DNA of 64,000 bases from contig NZ_JAKSXZ010000140.1 in the NCBI RefSeq assembly GCF_022829465.1, positions 62,001 through 126,000 of the forward strand, read 5' to 3'. Position numbers and translations under genes: made by a program. How positions within the stretch are numbered: position 1 is the stretch's first letter; the number at the start of each line of letters is the position of its first letter. Of the stretch, positions 49,867 through 59,408 are shown piece after piece. The notes beneath the pieces were generated by a model, which saw nothing but the letters and a program-made list of their open reading frames with translations, did no database searches and was not told the origin of the DNA. This DNA is from Methylobacterium sp. J-067. GTDB taxonomy: Bacteria > Pseudomonadota > Alphaproteobacteria > Rhizobiales > Beijerinckiaceae.

Positions 49867-51255
49867 GTGATTTCTGTGCTAGAGCCCGCCAGGATTGCCT
49901 GCCCCGAACCGGAACCCGGCCCGTTGAAGAAAGCCTACGTCAAGTCCTACGGCTGCCAGATGAACGCCTACGACGCGGCCCGCATGGCCGACGTGCTGGG
50001 CGCCGAGGGCTACACCACCACGGACAGCGTCGAGGACGCGGACGTGGTGGTGCTGAACACCTGCCATATCCGTGAGAAGGCGGCGGAGAAGGTTTATTCC
50101 GAACTCGGCCGGTTGCGCGTGCTGAAGCAGGAGCGGCGTGCCCAGGGGCTGGATACGCGCATCGTGGTGGCCGGCTGCGTCGCCCAGGCCGAGGGCGCCG
50201 AGATTCAGGCCCGCCAGCCCGCCGTGGACGTGGTCGTCGGCCCGCAGAGCTACCACCGCCTGCCGGAGCTTCTGGCGCGGGGCGGCCGCGTCGTGGACAC
50301 CGAATTCCCCATCGAGGATAAGTTCGATCACCTGCCCGCGCGGCGCAACCTCGGCACGTCGGCCTTCCTGACGGTGCAGGAGGGTTGCGACAAGTTCTGC
50401 GCCTTCTGCGTGGTGCCCTATACGCGCGGCGCCGAGGTTTCCCGCCCGGTCGCCGCCGTGCTCGCGGAGGCGCAGCGCCTCGCGGCGGGCGGGGTGCGCG
50501 AGATCACCCTGATCGGTCAGAACGTCAACGCCTATCACGGCGAGGCCCCCGAGGGTGGTCCCGTCGGCCTCGCGGCGCTGGTGCGGGAGGTGGCGCGCCT
50601 GCCCGGCATCGCGCGCATCCGCTACACGACGAGCCACCCGAATGACTTCGCGGACGACCTCGTGCGCGCCCATGCCGAGATCCCGGCACTGATGCCCTAC
50701 CTGCACCTCCCGGTGCAGTCGGGCTCCGACCGGATCCTCGCCGCGATGAACCGCAAGCACACGGCGGATCAGTACCGCCGGCTGATCGACCGGGTGCGCG
50801 CCGCGCGTCCCGACCTCGCCCTGTCGTCGGACTTCATCGTCGGCTTCCCCGGCGAGACCGATGCGGACTTCGCCGACACCCTCGCGCTGGTGCGCGACAT
50901 CGGCTTCGAGAGCGCCTTCTCGTTCAAGTACAGCCCCCGCCCCGGCACCCCGGCGGCGGACCGCACGGACCACGTGCCCGAGGCGGTGATGTCCGAGCGG
51001 CTGACCGAGTTGCAGCGCGTCCTCGACGCCCGTCGCCACGCCTACCAGCGAGAGGCGGTGGGCCAGGTGTTCGATGTGCTGGTCGAGAAGGCCGGGCGCT
51101 ACCCCGGACAGGTGGCAGGCAAGACGCCGCACCTCCTGGCAGTGCAGTTCGACGCTCCGCAGGACCATATCGGACGGATCGTGCCGGTTCGGATCACCGA
51201 GGCCGGGGCCAACAGCCTGTTCGGTGAACGCCTCCCCGAGGCCGCCGCCGCGTGA
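49867..51255 (+). CDS. miaB: tRNA-2-methylthio-N6-dimethylallyladenosine synthase
   Basis: MiaB (462 residues) adds the 2-methylthio group to A37 of tRNAs. The N-terminal cluster-binding cysteines are in SYGCQMN, NTCHIREKA and AGCVAQAEG; the radical-SAM cluster is CDKFCAFC (~residues 174-181); a TRAM domain ends the protein (FDVLVEKAGRYPGQVAGKT). GTG at 49867 is used; about 20 residues before KKAYVKSYGC are not conserved, so the true start could be later. Confidence 0.96.
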   Translation: MISVLEPARIACPEPEPGPLKKAYVKSYGCQMNAYDAARMADVLGAEGYTTTDSVEDADVVVLNTCHIREKAAEKVYSELGRLRVLKQERRAQGLDTRIVVAGCVAQAEGAEIQARQPAVDVVVGPQSYHRLPELLARGGRVVDTEFPIEDKFDHLPARRNLGTSAFLTVQEGCDKFCAFCVVPYTRGAEVSRPVAAVLAEAQRLAAGGVREITLIGQNVNAYHGEAPEGGPVGLAALVREVARLPGIARIRYTTSHPNDFADDLVRAHAEIPALMPYLHLPVQSGSDRILAAMNRKHTADQYRRLIDRVRAARPDLALSSDFIVGFPGETDADFADTLALVRDIGFESAFSFKYSPRPGTPAADRTDHVPEAVMSERLTELQRVLDARRHAYQREAVGQVFDVLVEKAGRYPGQVAGKTPHLLAVQFDAPQDHIGRIVPVRITEAGANSLFGERLPEAAAA

Positions 51256-51280
51256 GGATGCCTGACGTGAGAGACAACGC

Positions 51281-52387
51281 TTGAGTGCGGCTGACGGTGG
51301 ACGCGGGGGCAACCCCCTGCGCGGGCGGCCCCCCGGATTCGGGAGGCCCGTCACGGAGGAGGCGGTCGAGGTTCCGCTGACCTTCGACGACAACCGGCTC
51401 GCGAGCCTCGTCTTCGGCCAGTACGACCAGAACGTCGCCCATATCGAGCGGCGGCTCGGCATCACCGCGACGGCGCTCGGCAATCACCTCGTCATTAAGG
51501 GCCCGCCGGACGCCGCCGAGAAGGCACGTCGGGTGTTCCAGAAGCTCTATGCCCGCGTGAGGACCGGCGGGGGCACGCTGAGCCTCGGCGATGTCGATGG
51601 CGCGATCCGCGAATCGACGGCGCAGGCGAACCTGTTTCCGGCCGCTGAAATCGCCGCCGAAACCGATACCCCGCATTTCGACCAGATCGCCACCCGCCGC
51701 CGGGGCGCCGTGCGGGCCCGCAACCCGGCGCAGGATTCCTACATCAAGGCGCTGCGCAGCAACGAACTCGTCTTCGCCGAGGGTCCGGCGGGCACGGGCA
51801 AGACGTGGCTCGCCGTGGGCCATGCGGTGTCGCTGCTCGAACAGGGCCATGCCGAGCGGCTGATTCTCTCCCGCCCCGCCGTCGAGGCGGGCGAGCGGCT
51901 GGGCTTCCTGCCGGGCGACATGCGCGAGAAGGTCGATCCGTATCTGCGCCCGATCTACGACGCGCTGTACGATTTCATGGAAGCGCGCCACGTCGATCGC
52001 GGGTTGCAGACCGGGCAGATCGAGATCGCGCCGCTGGCCTTCATGCGCGGGCGCACGCTCACCAACGCCGTGGTGCTCCTCGACGAGGCGCAGAACACCA
52101 CTTCCATGCAGATGAAGATGTTCCTCACCCGCCTGGGCGAGGGCTCGCGGATGATCGTGACCGGCGATCCGAGCCAGATCGACCTGCCGCCGGGCCAGAA
52201 ATCCGGGCTGGTGGAGGCTGTCTCGGTCCTCAACGGGGTGGAGGGTATCGGCCGCGTCGTGTTCAAGGACGTGGACGTGGTACGCCACGACCTCGTCCGC
52301 CGGATCGTCACCGCCTACGAGCACGCCTCCCACGGCGAGGCCGAGGCCGACCGCAACCCGAACCCCCGCCGCCGGCCCCTCGCCTGA
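51281..52387 (+). CDS. PhoH-family ATPase
   Basis: A 368-residue PhoH-like protein (PhoL/YbeZ group). An N-terminal KH-like region (~residues 35-90) is followed by the P-loop GPAGTGKTWLA near residue 170 and Walker B VVLLDEAQNTT. It is a probable RNA-binding ATPase or helicase that works with YbeY. The start is probably TTG at 51281; no better codon with a ribosome-binding site was seen. Its stop overlaps the ybeY start (TGATG). Confidence 0.93.
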   Translation: MSAADGGRGGNPLRGRPPGFGRPVTEEAVEVPLTFDDNRLASLVFGQYDQNVAHIERRLGITATALGNHLVIKGPPDAAEKARRVFQKLYARVRTGGGTLSLGDVDGAIRESTAQANLFPAAEIAAETDTPHFDQIATRRRGAVRARNPAQDSYIKALRSNELVFAEGPAGTGKTWLAVGHAVSLLEQGHAERLILSRPAVEAGERLGFLPGDMREKVDPYLRPIYDALYDFMEARHVDRGLQTGQIEIAPLAFMRGRTLTNAVVLLDEAQNTTSMQMKMFLTRLGEGSRMIVTGDPSQIDLPPGQKSGLVEAVSVLNGVEGIGRVVFKDVDVVRHDLVRRIVTAYEHASHGEAEADRNPNPRRRPLA

Positions 52388-52872
52388 TGCACGACCACGA
52401 CATCGACGTCGCGGTCGAGGACGACCGCTGGGAGAAGGCGATCCCCGATCTCGAATCGCTCGTGCTGCGGGCGGTGGAGGCGGGGCTCGCCGTCGCCCCC
52501 GAGAAGCCTTCAGGCAACCTTGAGGTGAGCGTGCTGCTCGCGGACGACGCGACGGTGCAGGATCTCAACAAGACATGGCGCGGCAAGGATAAACCCACGA
52601 ACGTGCTGTCTTTTCCGGCCACGCCGCAGCCCCTGCCGCCGGGGGCGCCCGCGCCGCTCGGCGATGTGGTCCTTGCCTACGAGACGATGGTGCGCGAAAG
52701 TGCGGAGCAGGGAAAGCCGCTCCAGAATCACCTCGCCCACCTCCTCGTCCATGGGACCTTGCACCTTGTCGGACAGGACCACGAACTCGGGAACACCGAG
52801 GCCGAGGCGATGGAAGCCCTCGAAATCGCGGCCCTCGCGACCCTGGGCATCCCGGACCCCTATGCCGACTGA
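52387..52872 (+). CDS. ybeY: endoribonuclease YbeY
   Basis: YbeY (161 residues) is a zinc-dependent RNase for 16S rRNA maturation and ribosome quality control. The metal motif HLLVHGTLHLVGQDH (HxxxHxxxxxH, ~residues 118-132) and TNVLSFPA are intact. ATG shares one base with the phoH stop; a long open frame upstream overlapping phoH is not coding. Confidence 0.96.
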   Translation: MHDHDIDVAVEDDRWEKAIPDLESLVLRAVEAGLAVAPEKPSGNLEVSVLLADDATVQDLNKTWRGKDKPTNVLSFPATPQPLPPGAPAPLGDVVLAYETMVRESAEQGKPLQNHLAHLLVHGTLHLVGQDHELGNTEAEAMEALEIAALATLGIPDPYAD

Positions 52873-52908
52873 GCGGGCAACTACCATCCCTTCCTTGATC
52901 CGAGAGAC

Positions 52909-54042
52909 ATGAGCAACGATCGAAGTCGCGGCGCGGCCCTGGCCGCGCCGAATGCCCCCGAGACTGACGCCCCCCAGCGTGAGCCTTGGTACGACCGCCT
53001 CCTGCAGGCCCTTCACCTGAAGCCGCGGGAGACCCTCCGCGAGGGCCTTGAAGAGGCCCTGGCCGAGACAGACCAGAGCGAGACAGGCCTCTCGCCCCTC
53101 GAACGGGCGATGCTCAAGAACGTCCTCGGGCTGCACAAAGTGCGGGTCGATGACGTGATGATCCCGCGGGCCGACATCGTGGCCGTCTCGAACGAGACCA
53201 GCCTCGGCGATCTCCTCAAGCTGTTCCGCACGGCCGGGCATTCCCGCCTGCCGGTCTACGGTGAGACGCTGGATGACCCGCGCGGCATGGTCCACATCCG
53301 CGACCTCGTGGATTTCATCGCCGCCAAGGCCGAACCGTCCACCCGCCGCCCGGCCGCGTCCCGCGTGGCGACCCCGCCCGCCGAGCAGACCGGCGAGGAG
53401 GCTCCTCCCGCGCCGCGCGTCCGGCGCCCCGCGCCGCGCCTGCCGCGCGCCCTCGACCTCGGCAAGGTCGAGCTGGGCACCACCCTCGCCGCCGCGCGCA
53501 TTCAGCGCCCGGTGCTGTTCGTCCCGCCCTCCATGCCGGCCATCGACCTGCTGGTGCGGATGCAGGCGACGCGCACGCACATGGCCCTCGTGATCGACGA
53601 GTATGGCGGAACGGACGGTCTCATCTCCATTGAGGACCTGATCGAGGTCGTCGTCGGTGACATTGAGGACGAGCACGACGTTGCCGAGGCCAAGCAGGTC
53701 CAGCGGGTCGAGGGCGAGGGCGACGTGTTCGTCGCCGATGCCCGCACACCGCTGGCCGAAGTCTCCGAGGCGACGGGCATCGACCTTGCCGCCGCCGTGG
53801 GCGACATGGCCGAGGAGATCGACACGATCGGCGGCATGATCGTCACCCTCGCCGGCCGCGTGCCGTCGCGGGGTGAGTTGATCACCGGGCCGGGCGATCT
53901 CGAATTCGAAGTGCTCGACGCCGATCCGCGCCGGCTGAAGCGCCTGCGCTTCCACCGGGGGCCCGCCCGCATCGCGGCGGTCGTGCCCCTCGCCCTTCCC
54001 CCGCCCTCCCCGACGCCGCCTGCCGAGACGCCGCGTCCGTGA
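52909..54042 (+). CDS. CBS-domain CorC/HlyC-family protein
   Basis: A 377-residue protein with two CBS domains: the first around residues 80-145 (VRVDDVMIPRADIVAVS, HSRLPVYGETLDDPRGMVHIRDL) and the second around 190-250 (TRTHMALVIDEYGGTDGLISIEDLIE), plus the C-terminal transporter-associated domain (GGMIVTLAGRVPSRGE). A Pro/Ala/Arg-rich insert (~45 residues) splits the two CBS units. It lacks membrane helices, like CorC. Role in magnesium/cobalt homeostasis is inferred. It overlaps lnt by GTGA. Confidence 0.9.
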   Translation: MSNDRSRGAALAAPNAPETDAPQREPWYDRLLQALHLKPRETLREGLEEALAETDQSETGLSPLERAMLKNVLGLHKVRVDDVMIPRADIVAVSNETSLGDLLKLFRTAGHSRLPVYGETLDDPRGMVHIRDLVDFIAAKAEPSTRRPAASRVATPPAEQTGEEAPPAPRVRRPAPRLPRALDLGKVELGTTLAAARIQRPVLFVPPSMPAIDLLVRMQATRTHMALVIDEYGGTDGLISIEDLIEVVVGDIEDEHDVAEAKQVQRVEGEGDVFVADARTPLAEVSEATGIDLAAAVGDMAEEIDTIGGMIVTLAGRVPSRGELITGPGDLEFEVLDADPRRLKRLRFHRGPARIAAVVPLALPPPSPTPPAETPRP

Positions 54043-55637
54043 GGGAACGGATCGCGGGTCTGGCCGCCCTGCGCGGGTGGCGGCGGCTGGCCTGTGCCTT
54101 CGTCGCGGGGGCCTTCGGCGCCCTGGCAATGCCGCCCTACGGGTTCCTGCCCGCGCTCGCAATCGCCCTGTGCGTCGCCGTCTGGCTGATGGACGGCGCG
54201 ATGGCCGGGCGGCGCCGAATCGGCCCGGCCTTCCTTATCGGCTGGGCCTGGGGCTTCGGCTTCCTCACGGCGGGCCTGTGGTGGCTGGGCTCGGCCTTCC
54301 TCGTGGAGGCCGACGAGTTCCTGTGGGCGCTGCCACTCGGCGTAATCGGCCTGCCTTTCGGACTGGGGCTGTTCTACGGGGCCGGCTTCGCCGTCGCGGG
54401 GCTGGCCTGGACGCGCAGGCCGGCACGGATCGCCGCCGTCGCCTTCGGCCTCGGCGGTGCCGAATGGTTGCGCGGGCACGTCCTCACCGGCTTCCCCTGG
54501 AACGTTCTCGGCATGGCTTTGGGCCAGAACCTCTGGCTGATGCAGGCGGCGGCGTTCGTCGGGCTCTACGGTCTGACGGTGCTGGCGGTGCTGGTCTGTG
54601 CCGCCCCGGCGACGCTCTTCGACCGGGCCTCTCAGCGCGAGCGGTTCGGGCCGGCGGCGGCGGCGGCAATCCTGCTCGTCGCCCTCGCCCTTGCCGGGGC
54701 CGACCGCCTCGGCCCGCCCGATCCGGTGGTGACAGGCGTGCGGCTGCGGCTCGTCCAGCCGAACCTGCAACAGGACGCCAAATTCCGCCCCGAGAATCGC
54801 GATGACATTGTCGACCGCTACATCGAGTTGAGCGACCGCCCGCCGGAGGCCGGCGAGGCGGCGCCGACGCATATCGTCTGGCCCGAATCGGCCTTCCCCT
54901 TCCTCATCCAGCGGGACGCCGACGCGCGGGCGAAGATCGCCGCCGGGCTGAAGCCGGGGCGGGTGCTGATGACGGGCGCCGCCCGCGCCGACGAGCCGCT
55001 GCCCGGCGAGCGCCCGCGCATCTACAACGCGATCATGGTGATCGAGCCCGACGGCACCATCACCGACACCTACGACAAGGTGCACCTCGTCCCCTTCGGC
55101 GAGTACCTGCCGGGCGTTCTCGACGGCGTGCTGCGGGCCATCGGCCTGCGCCAGTTCGTGGCGATCCCCGGCGGCTTCACGGCGGGCGACGCGGCGAGCC
55201 AGCGCATCCTCACCGTGCCGGGCCTGCCGCCCGTGGTGGGGACGATCTGCTACGAGGCGATCTTCCCGGCGGCGATCCGCCCCCTGGGCCAGCCCATCGA
55301 CAGCGCGAGGCCGCCGGGCCTGATCCTGAACGTGACCAACGACGGCTGGTTCGGCGACACGCCGGGGCCGCGCCAGCACCTCGCGCAGGCCCGGCTGCGG
55401 GCGGTGGAGGAGGGTCTGCCCCTCGTCCGCGACGCCAACACCGGCATCTCGGCCGTGGTCGATCCCCATGGCCGCGTCACGGCGCAGACGCCCATCGACG
55501 TCGAGACCTATCTCGATGCCGACCTGCCGGCGCGGATCCTGGGCGGGACGCCCTACGCCCGGTTCGGCGATCTGCTGTTCGCCGGGATGCTGATGGTCTG
55601 CGCGGGGCTGGCCCTGGCGGGAAGGGAGCGGGTGTGA
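54039..55637 (+). CDS. lnt: apolipoprotein N-acyltransferase
   Basis: Lnt (532 residues) adds the third acyl chain to lipoproteins. About six N-terminal helices precede a nitrilase-fold domain with the catalytic triad in WPESAFPF (Glu), DKVHLVPFGEYLP (Lys) and TICYEAIFP (Cys). GTG start overlaps the CorC-type gene, and its stop overlaps the next gene start. In many relatives lnt is followed by an xre-metK-trmB group; here an MFS gene follows. Confidence 0.96.
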   Translation: MRERIAGLAALRGWRRLACAFVAGAFGALAMPPYGFLPALAIALCVAVWLMDGAMAGRRRIGPAFLIGWAWGFGFLTAGLWWLGSAFLVEADEFLWALPLGVIGLPFGLGLFYGAGFAVAGLAWTRRPARIAAVAFGLGGAEWLRGHVLTGFPWNVLGMALGQNLWLMQAAAFVGLYGLTVLAVLVCAAPATLFDRASQRERFGPAAAAAILLVALALAGADRLGPPDPVVTGVRLRLVQPNLQQDAKFRPENRDDIVDRYIELSDRPPEAGEAAPTHIVWPESAFPFLIQRDADARAKIAAGLKPGRVLMTGAARADEPLPGERPRIYNAIMVIEPDGTITDTYDKVHLVPFGEYLPGVLDGVLRAIGLRQFVAIPGGFTAGDAASQRILTVPGLPPVVGTICYEAIFPAAIRPLGQPIDSARPPGLILNVTNDGWFGDTPGPRQHLAQARLRAVEEGLPLVRDANTGISAVVDPHGRVTAQTPIDVETYLDADLPARILGGTPYARFGDLLFAGMLMVCAGLALAGRERV

Positions 55638-56806
55638 CGGGTCGTCAGGTGAACGCGGGCGGGTGGATCCTCGGCCTCGCGATGATGCTGGTCGCGTTCA
55701 ATCTGCGGCCGGCGCTGAGCACGGTGGGGCCGCTGCTCGGGCTGATCCGCGAAACGACGGGTCTCAGCGCCGCCGGAGCCGCGACCCTCACGACCCTGCC
55801 CGTGCTCTGCCTCGGGCTCGCCTGCGCCCTGGCCGCCCCGGTCATCCGCACGATGGGGCCGGATCGCGGCGTGATGGCGGGCATGGCCCTCATCGCCGCC
55901 GGCTTGGCGCTGCGCGGCATCGACACGCGGCCGACCCTGTTCCTCGGCACGGCGGTCGCCGCCACCGGCATCGGCTTCGCCAACGTGCTGCTCCCGGCCC
56001 TGGTGAAACGCGATTTCGCCGCGAGCAGCGGGCCGATGACCGGGCTCTACACCATGACGCTGTGCCTCGGGGCGGCGGCGGGCGCGGGCGCCGCCGTGCC
56101 CGTAGAGCAGGCGCTGGAGGGCTGGCCCATGGCGCTGGCCGTCTGGGCGGTGCCGGCGTTGATCGCGGCCATGGCGTGGTTCCCCTACGCGCGGCGCGGT
56201 GCACCCGCCCGGCCGCCGCAACCGGGGGAACTTCTGCGCAGCGCCCTCGCGTGGCGGGTGACGGCCTTCATGGGCCTGCAATCCTCCCTCGCCTACATCC
56301 TGTTCGGCTGGTTGCCGCTGCTCCTGCAGGGGCGCGGGCTCGATCCGCTCCATGCCGGCCTCTACGCCTCGCTGGTGACGCTCTGCCAAGCGCCGGGTGC
56401 GCTCGTCACCGCGACGCTCGCCGCCCGCGCCCGCGACCAGCGCGCCTGGATCGTCGGCATTCCGGGCATCACCGCCCTCGCCTTCCTCGTCGTCGCCTTC
56501 GGGGCGGAGGCTGTCCGCATCCCGGCAGCCGGCATCCTCGGTTTCGGTGTAGGCGGCTGTTTCGGGCTGGCGCTGACGCTCATCGTCCTGCGGGCCGCCG
56601 ACGCCGGCACCGCCGCCGGCCTGTCGGCCATGGCGCAGGGCATCGGCTACGTCTTCGCGGCGCTCGGCCCCCTCGCCTTCGGGCTCGCCCACGAGGCGAC
56701 CGGGGGATGGGGCCTCGCCGGAATCCTTTTCGCCGGCTTCTGCGTCGTGGCGATCATCGCGGGTCTTCCCGCAGGCGCGGCGCGCACGGTTTCCGCGACG
56801 CGTTGA
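55634..56806 (+). CDS. MFS transporter (CynX/NimT-like)
   Basis: A 390-residue, ~12-helix major-facilitator protein. MLVAFNLRPALSTVGPLLGLIRETTGLSAAGAATLTTLPVLCLGL near the N-terminus is the hallmark of the CynX/NimT (cyanate, 2-nitroimidazole) group. The substrate is unknown; no cyanase gene is nearby. GTG start overlaps the lnt stop, so it is translationally coupled to a cluster with which it has no obvious functional link. Confidence 0.88.
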   Translation: MTGRQVNAGGWILGLAMMLVAFNLRPALSTVGPLLGLIRETTGLSAAGAATLTTLPVLCLGLACALAAPVIRTMGPDRGVMAGMALIAAGLALRGIDTRPTLFLGTAVAATGIGFANVLLPALVKRDFAASSGPMTGLYTMTLCLGAAAGAGAAVPVEQALEGWPMALAVWAVPALIAAMAWFPYARRGAPARPPQPGELLRSALAWRVTAFMGLQSSLAYILFGWLPLLLQGRGLDPLHAGLYASLVTLCQAPGALVTATLAARARDQRAWIVGIPGITALAFLVVAFGAEAVRIPAAGILGFGVGGCFGLALTLIVLRAADAGTAAGLSAMAQGIGYVFAALGPLAFGLAHEATGGWGLAGILFAGFCVVAIIAGLPAGAARTVSATR

Positions 56807-56920
56807 CCCAAGCTTCGCCGATCTTGTCTGTGCGATTTGTCGCTTTGGTGTCTATTTCCGTGATCGAAACCGGAAGTGGCGCGTTCACCGCTCACGATAC
56901 ACGTGATCACGGTGGATGGA

Positions 56921-57619
56921 ATGACTCGCAGCACTTATGGACTTGCTGTCGCCTCGGTGATGGCTGTCGGCCTCGCAATGATGCCGGCGGGCGCGCAGGC
57001 CCAGGGTCGCGGTAATGCTCTGGCCGGCGGTGGCGTCTCGGCCGGCAATCCCGGCATTGCGATCGGCGGCCATGGCGGCGGCTTCGGTCGCGGCGGCGCC
57101 ATCGGCGGCGGCGGCTTCAATCGTGGTGGTGCGATCGGTGGTGGCGGCTTCAACCGGGGTGGGTTCGCCGGTGCGGGCTTTGGCCGGGGCGCCGGTCTGG
57201 CCGGCGGCGGCATCAATCGCGGTGGCGTTGGCTATAACCGTGGCGCCTATGGCTACAACCGCGGCGGCTTCAACCGTGGCTATTACGGTCGCGGCTACGG
57301 CCGTGGCGGATACGGCGGCTACGGCCTGGCGGCCGGTCTCGGCGGGTTCGGCCTCGGGCTGGCGGCCGGCGGCCTCTATGGCAACAGCTACGGCTATGGA
57401 TACCCGGCGGCCTACGGCTACGGCGGCTATGACGACGGCTATTATGGCACCGAGTACGGCCCGGCCGGCGGCTACGCCAATGTCGGCTATGCGCCCGTCG
57501 AGACCGTGACCACGGGCGATGAGGGGGCGATCGAGGCCTGCGCCCGCCGCTTCCGCACCTACGACCCGCAGTCGCAGACCTATGTCGGCAAGGGCGGCGT
57601 CCGTCGCTCCTGCCCGTAA
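56921..57619 (+). CDS. Gly-rich repeat protein with BA14K-like C-terminus
   Basis: A 232-residue exported protein. The signal peptide (STYGLAVASVMAVGLAMM...AQA) is followed by Gly-rich repeats of the type GGAIGGGGFNRG and YNRGGFNRGYYGRG (~residues 45-135), a Gly/Tyr segment, and a C-terminal region CARRFRTYDPQSQTYVGKGGVRRSC that matches the BA14K motif seen in many Rhizobiales surface proteins. The role is unknown, perhaps in the cell envelope. Repeats suggest length variation between strains. Confidence 0.82.
   Translation: MTRSTYGLAVASVMAVGLAMMPAGAQAQGRGNALAGGGVSAGNPGIAIGGHGGGFGRGGAIGGGGFNRGGAIGGGGFNRGGFAGAGFGRGAGLAGGGINRGGVGYNRGAYGYNRGGFNRGYYGRGYGRGGYGGYGLAAGLGGFGLGLAAGGLYGNSYGYGYPAAYGYGGYDDGYYGTEYGPAGGYANVGYAPVETVTTGDEGAIEACARRFRTYDPQSQTYVGKGGVRRSCP
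57080..57330 (+). repeat. Gly-rich coding repeat
   Basis: Imperfect tandem units of about 24 nt (GGCGGCGGCTTCAATCGTGG-type) repeat through this part of the BA14K-like gene, encoding FNRGGAIGGG-like blocks, then shift to Tyr-Asn-Arg-Gly units. Confidence 0.7.
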
Positions 57620-57638
57620 GCGACCACTAGCCTAACGA

Positions 57639-57672
57639 AAAGCCCCGCGCGGATCGCTCCGCGCGGGGCTTT
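57639..57672. terminator. bidirectional intrinsic terminator
   Basis: A perfect 15-bp stem (57639-57653 with 57658-57672) and a 4-nt loop, with A-run on the left and T-run on the right. It serves the BA14K-like gene on the plus strand and katA on the minus strand, which converge here. Confidence 0.93.
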
Positions 57673-57724
57673 CTTGTTGTCCCGTGGGCGGGCCCGGCGA
57701 ACCGGGCCCGCTTCGTCCTGAGCC

Positions 57725-59305
57725 TTACTCGGCAGCGACGCGCGGAGCGTTCTCGGTGTAGGTCTCGGCCGCGAGACGCTTGCCCGGAGCGGCGCGACCC
57801 GGCAGCGGCGGCAGGGCCTTGGCCTTCTCCAGATCGATGCCCGCGCCCTCGGCGACGCGACGGCCGTAATCCTCGTCGGCGTGCCAGAAGTGCCAGACCA
57901 TCCGCAGCTGGATCGGCTCCGGGCACTGCTTCATGTCGTTGACGAGGTTGGCGATCAGGTCCTCACGCTCCCAATCCTGGAAGGACCGGTAGCGCACGCC
58001 CGCCTGGGTGTAGTCGTCCTCGGTCCGCGAGGTCTGGTACCGGCCGAGCCGGCCCTCGACGGCCTGATGGTAGTCGGTCTTCTTCGGCGCCTCGCGCAGG
58101 CCTTCGGCCAGCGTGGAGGGCTCGTAGTTGATGTGCCGGTTCGGACCCGTGCCATCGACCCCGTAGGTCATCTGACCGTCCCGCTGGTTCGAGTAGACCT
58201 TCACGCCGGGCTGCGGCGCGTTGATCGGCAGCTGGAGGTAGTTGGCGCCCACGCGGTAACGCTGGGTATCCGAGTACGACAGGGTCCGGCCCTGGAGCAT
58301 CTTGTCGTCCGAGAAGTCGATGCCGTCCACGAGCACGCCCGTGCCGAAGGCCGACTGCTCGACTTCCGCGAAGAAGTTGTCCGGCACCCGGTCGAGGACC
58401 ATGCGGCCGACGGGGAGCAGCGGGAAGTCTTCGACCGGCCACAGCTTGGTGTCGTCCAGCGGATCGAACGACAGGTGGTCGTTCGGGCCGTCCGGCATGA
58501 TCTGCACGCAGAATTCCCACTCGGGGAAATTGCCGGCCTTGATGTTGTCGTACAGGTCGCGGGTCGCGTGGCCCACGTCCTTCGCCTGGATCTCGGACGC
58601 CTGCTGCGAGGTCAGGTTGCGGATGCCCTGCTTCGGCTCCCAGTGGAACTTGCAGAGGACGGCCTCGCCCTGGTCGTTCACCAGCTTGTAGGTGTTCACG
58701 CCGGAGCCTTCCATCTCGCGATAGTTGGCCGGAATGCCCCACGGCGACTTCAGGTGCGTGACCATGTGGATCGCTTCGGGGTGCTGCGCCACGAAGTCGA
58801 AGAAGCGCCACGCCTCCTGCCGGTTCGTCACCGGATCGGGCTTGAACGCGTGGATCATGTCGGGGAACTTGATCGCGTCGCGGATGAAGAAGACCTTGAG
58901 GTTGTTGCCCACGAGGTCCCAGTTGCCGTCGACGGTCTTGAACTTCACCGCAAAGCCGCGCGGGTCACGCTCGGTCTCGGGCGATTCCTTGGCGCCGGCC
59001 ACGGTGGAGAACCGCACGAACATCGGCGTCTTCACGCCGGTCTCGTTCAGCACGCGGGCGCGGGTGTACTTGGAGGCCGGCTCGTTGCCGATCTTGCCGT
59101 AGGCCTCGAAGTAGCCGTGGGCGCCGGCGCCGCGCGCGTGAACGACGCGCTCCGGAATGCGCTCGCGGTCGAAGTGGGTGATCTTCTCGATGAACTGGTA
59201 GTTCTCGAGGGTGGCCGGGCCACGCTCGCCGACGGTGCGGGTGCTCTGGTTGTCACGGACCGGATGGCCCTGGCGGGTGGTCAGGATCGGTCGTTGATCG
59301 CTCAT
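57725..59305 (-). CDS. katA: monofunctional haem catalase
   Basis: A 526-residue catalase that dismutates hydrogen peroxide. The catalytic His is in RVVHARGAGAHGYFEAY (~residue 56), the distal Asn region is GNNLKVFFIRDAIKFPD, and the haem-ligand Tyr segment is SYSDTQRYRVGANYLQLPIN. No flavodoxin-like C-terminus, so it is the small-subunit type. ATG at 59305 is used; three codons upstream another ATG is also possible. It is divergent from oxyR, the typical arrangement for peroxide-induced katA. Confidence 0.95.
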   Translation of the reverse strand: MSDQRPILTTRQGHPVRDNQSTRTVGERGPATLENYQFIEKITHFDRERIPERVVHARGAGAHGYFEAYGKIGNEPASKYTRARVLNETGVKTPMFVRFSTVAGAKESPETERDPRGFAVKFKTVDGNWDLVGNNLKVFFIRDAIKFPDMIHAFKPDPVTNRQEAWRFFDFVAQHPEAIHMVTHLKSPWGIPANYREMEGSGVNTYKLVNDQGEAVLCKFHWEPKQGIRNLTSQQASEIQAKDVGHATRDLYDNIKAGNFPEWEFCVQIMPDGPNDHLSFDPLDDTKLWPVEDFPLLPVGRMVLDRVPDNFFAEVEQSAFGTGVLVDGIDFSDDKMLQGRTLSYSDTQRYRVGANYLQLPINAPQPGVKVYSNQRDGQMTYGVDGTGPNRHINYEPSTLAEGLREAPKKTDYHQAVEGRLGRYQTSRTEDDYTQAGVRYRSFQDWEREDLIANLVNDMKQCPEPIQLRMVWHFWHADEDYGRRVAEGAGIDLEKAKALPPLPGRAAPGKRLAAETYTENAPRVAAE

Positions 59306-59408
59306 GCGTCTCATCTTTCCTTGGGCCAAAAGAGGGCCGGTCTGAGGGCGACGCCTTAGACTGGAACCGTTCTGACAGGTTTATGGACCTCGCCGGTCCA
59401 TCTGACAA

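Noticed and set aside
57881..59359. A 492-codon open frame on the plus strand over katA
   Set aside because: It is an antisense shadow; katA on the minus strand has all catalase motifs.
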